A DNA stretch of 43,802 bases from Oscillospiraceae bacterium (GTDB lineage Bacteria; Bacillota; Clostridia; Oscillospirales; Ruminococcaceae): positions 1-43,802 of the forward strand of contig JAFSEU010000008.1 in the NCBI GenBank assembly GCA_017435565.1. Reading direction: 5' to 3'. Of the stretch, positions 43,585 to 43,802 are shown in pieces. The notes below the pieces were generated by a model. That model did no database searches, was not told the origin of the DNA, and worked only from the letters and a program-made list of their open reading frames with translations. How positions within the stretch are numbered: position 1 is the first letter of the stretch; every line of letters begins with the position of its first letter. A program made the translations under genes and the position numbers.

Positions 43585-43802
43585 AATCGAGTCGCTTCTT
43601 GATAGAGCGAACACAACGGCATCTTGAAAATTGAACAATGCAAACAAGAAGACCCTTGAAAATGAGTTGTATCATCGAGAGATGATATAACCCTTTGAGA
43701 AGTCAGACAAGACTAAAAAATGTCACACAAGTAATTGCGAGCGAATCGTGATGAACAAGGATTTAAGATACAGTAAGTATCTTTAATACAAACTTTTTTA
43801 AA
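43585..43802 (+). other. 16S rRNA precursor leader
   Basis: About 210 nt of leader follow P2. CATCTTGAAAATTGAACAA (43621-43639) matches the box-type antitermination sequence found before Firmicute 16S genes. The final ACAAACTTTTTTAAA resembles the bases immediately before the 16S 5' end, so the mature 16S probably starts just outside the window. No 16S sequence itself is included. Confidence 0.85.

Noticed and set aside
43585..43802. Start of the 16S rRNA gene inside the window
   Set aside because: The conserved GAGTTTGATCCTGG-type beginning is not present; only leader sequence is included.

Overview
The window looks like core chromosome of a low-to-moderate GC Gram-positive anaerobe of class Clostridia, most likely a gut Ruminococcaceae/Oscillospirales relative. 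Supporting this are strong AGGAGG-type ribosome sites, TTGACA-17-TATAAT promoters, short Bacillus-like Pgi and L32, a DUF512-der-plsY-gpsA cluster, tandem rRNA promoters with a Firmicutes-type leader, and a lipoprotein made of cohesin-like sequence. The species cannot be named from sequence alone.

Layout. 1-1900 is accessory in character: an unrecognised gene, a DUF5714 zinc-ribbon gene and, on both sides of that gene, related modular hairpin elements. All of this lies on the 3' side of a tRNA-Leu(CAA) gene. 2161-9430 holds an ATPase, a metallophosphoesterase, two small membrane proteins, lepA, pduL and a nicotinate phosphoribosyltransferase gene. 9431-11190 is a small accessory module: a zinc-ribbon membrane protein, a mini XRE regulator and a lipoprotein whose two half-domains read as a circularly permuted cohesin. 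Two almost identical terminators bracket the first two of these genes. 11374-19253 is the rpoB-rpoC unit.

19263-29914 is an arginine biosynthesis operon (argG, argH, argC, argJ, argB, argD, argF) behind a textbook promoter and a cluster of ARG-box-like palindromes. It covers the acetyl cycle and the late steps from glutamate to arginine, apart from carbamoyl phosphate synthesis. Four unrecognised genes, three of them for membrane proteins, are interleaved in the same orientation.

29914-40090 is a run of leftward genes: a small P-loop kinase-like protein, an SDR oxidoreductase, then (in transcription order) yceD-rpmF-DUF512-der-plsY-gpsA, which ties ribosome assembly to phospholipid precursor synthesis. 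Further right are pgi with a small P-loop protein, a DacF-like protein with altered catalytic motifs, and an HPr-like protein. 40118-43315 is rightward: an ACT-domain protein, homoserine dehydrogenase and an AspT/YidE-type transporter. The window ends inside an rRNA operon leader with two consensus promoters; the 16S gene should begin just past the right edge.

The items most worth a second look are the permuted cohesin-like lipoprotein, the six-cysteine insertion in RpoC, the DacF-like protein that lacks standard SxxK/SxN/KTG residues, the ARG-box cluster with interleaved unknown genes, and the hairpin elements flanking the DUF5714 gene. No CRISPR array, insertion sequence or prophage was seen.
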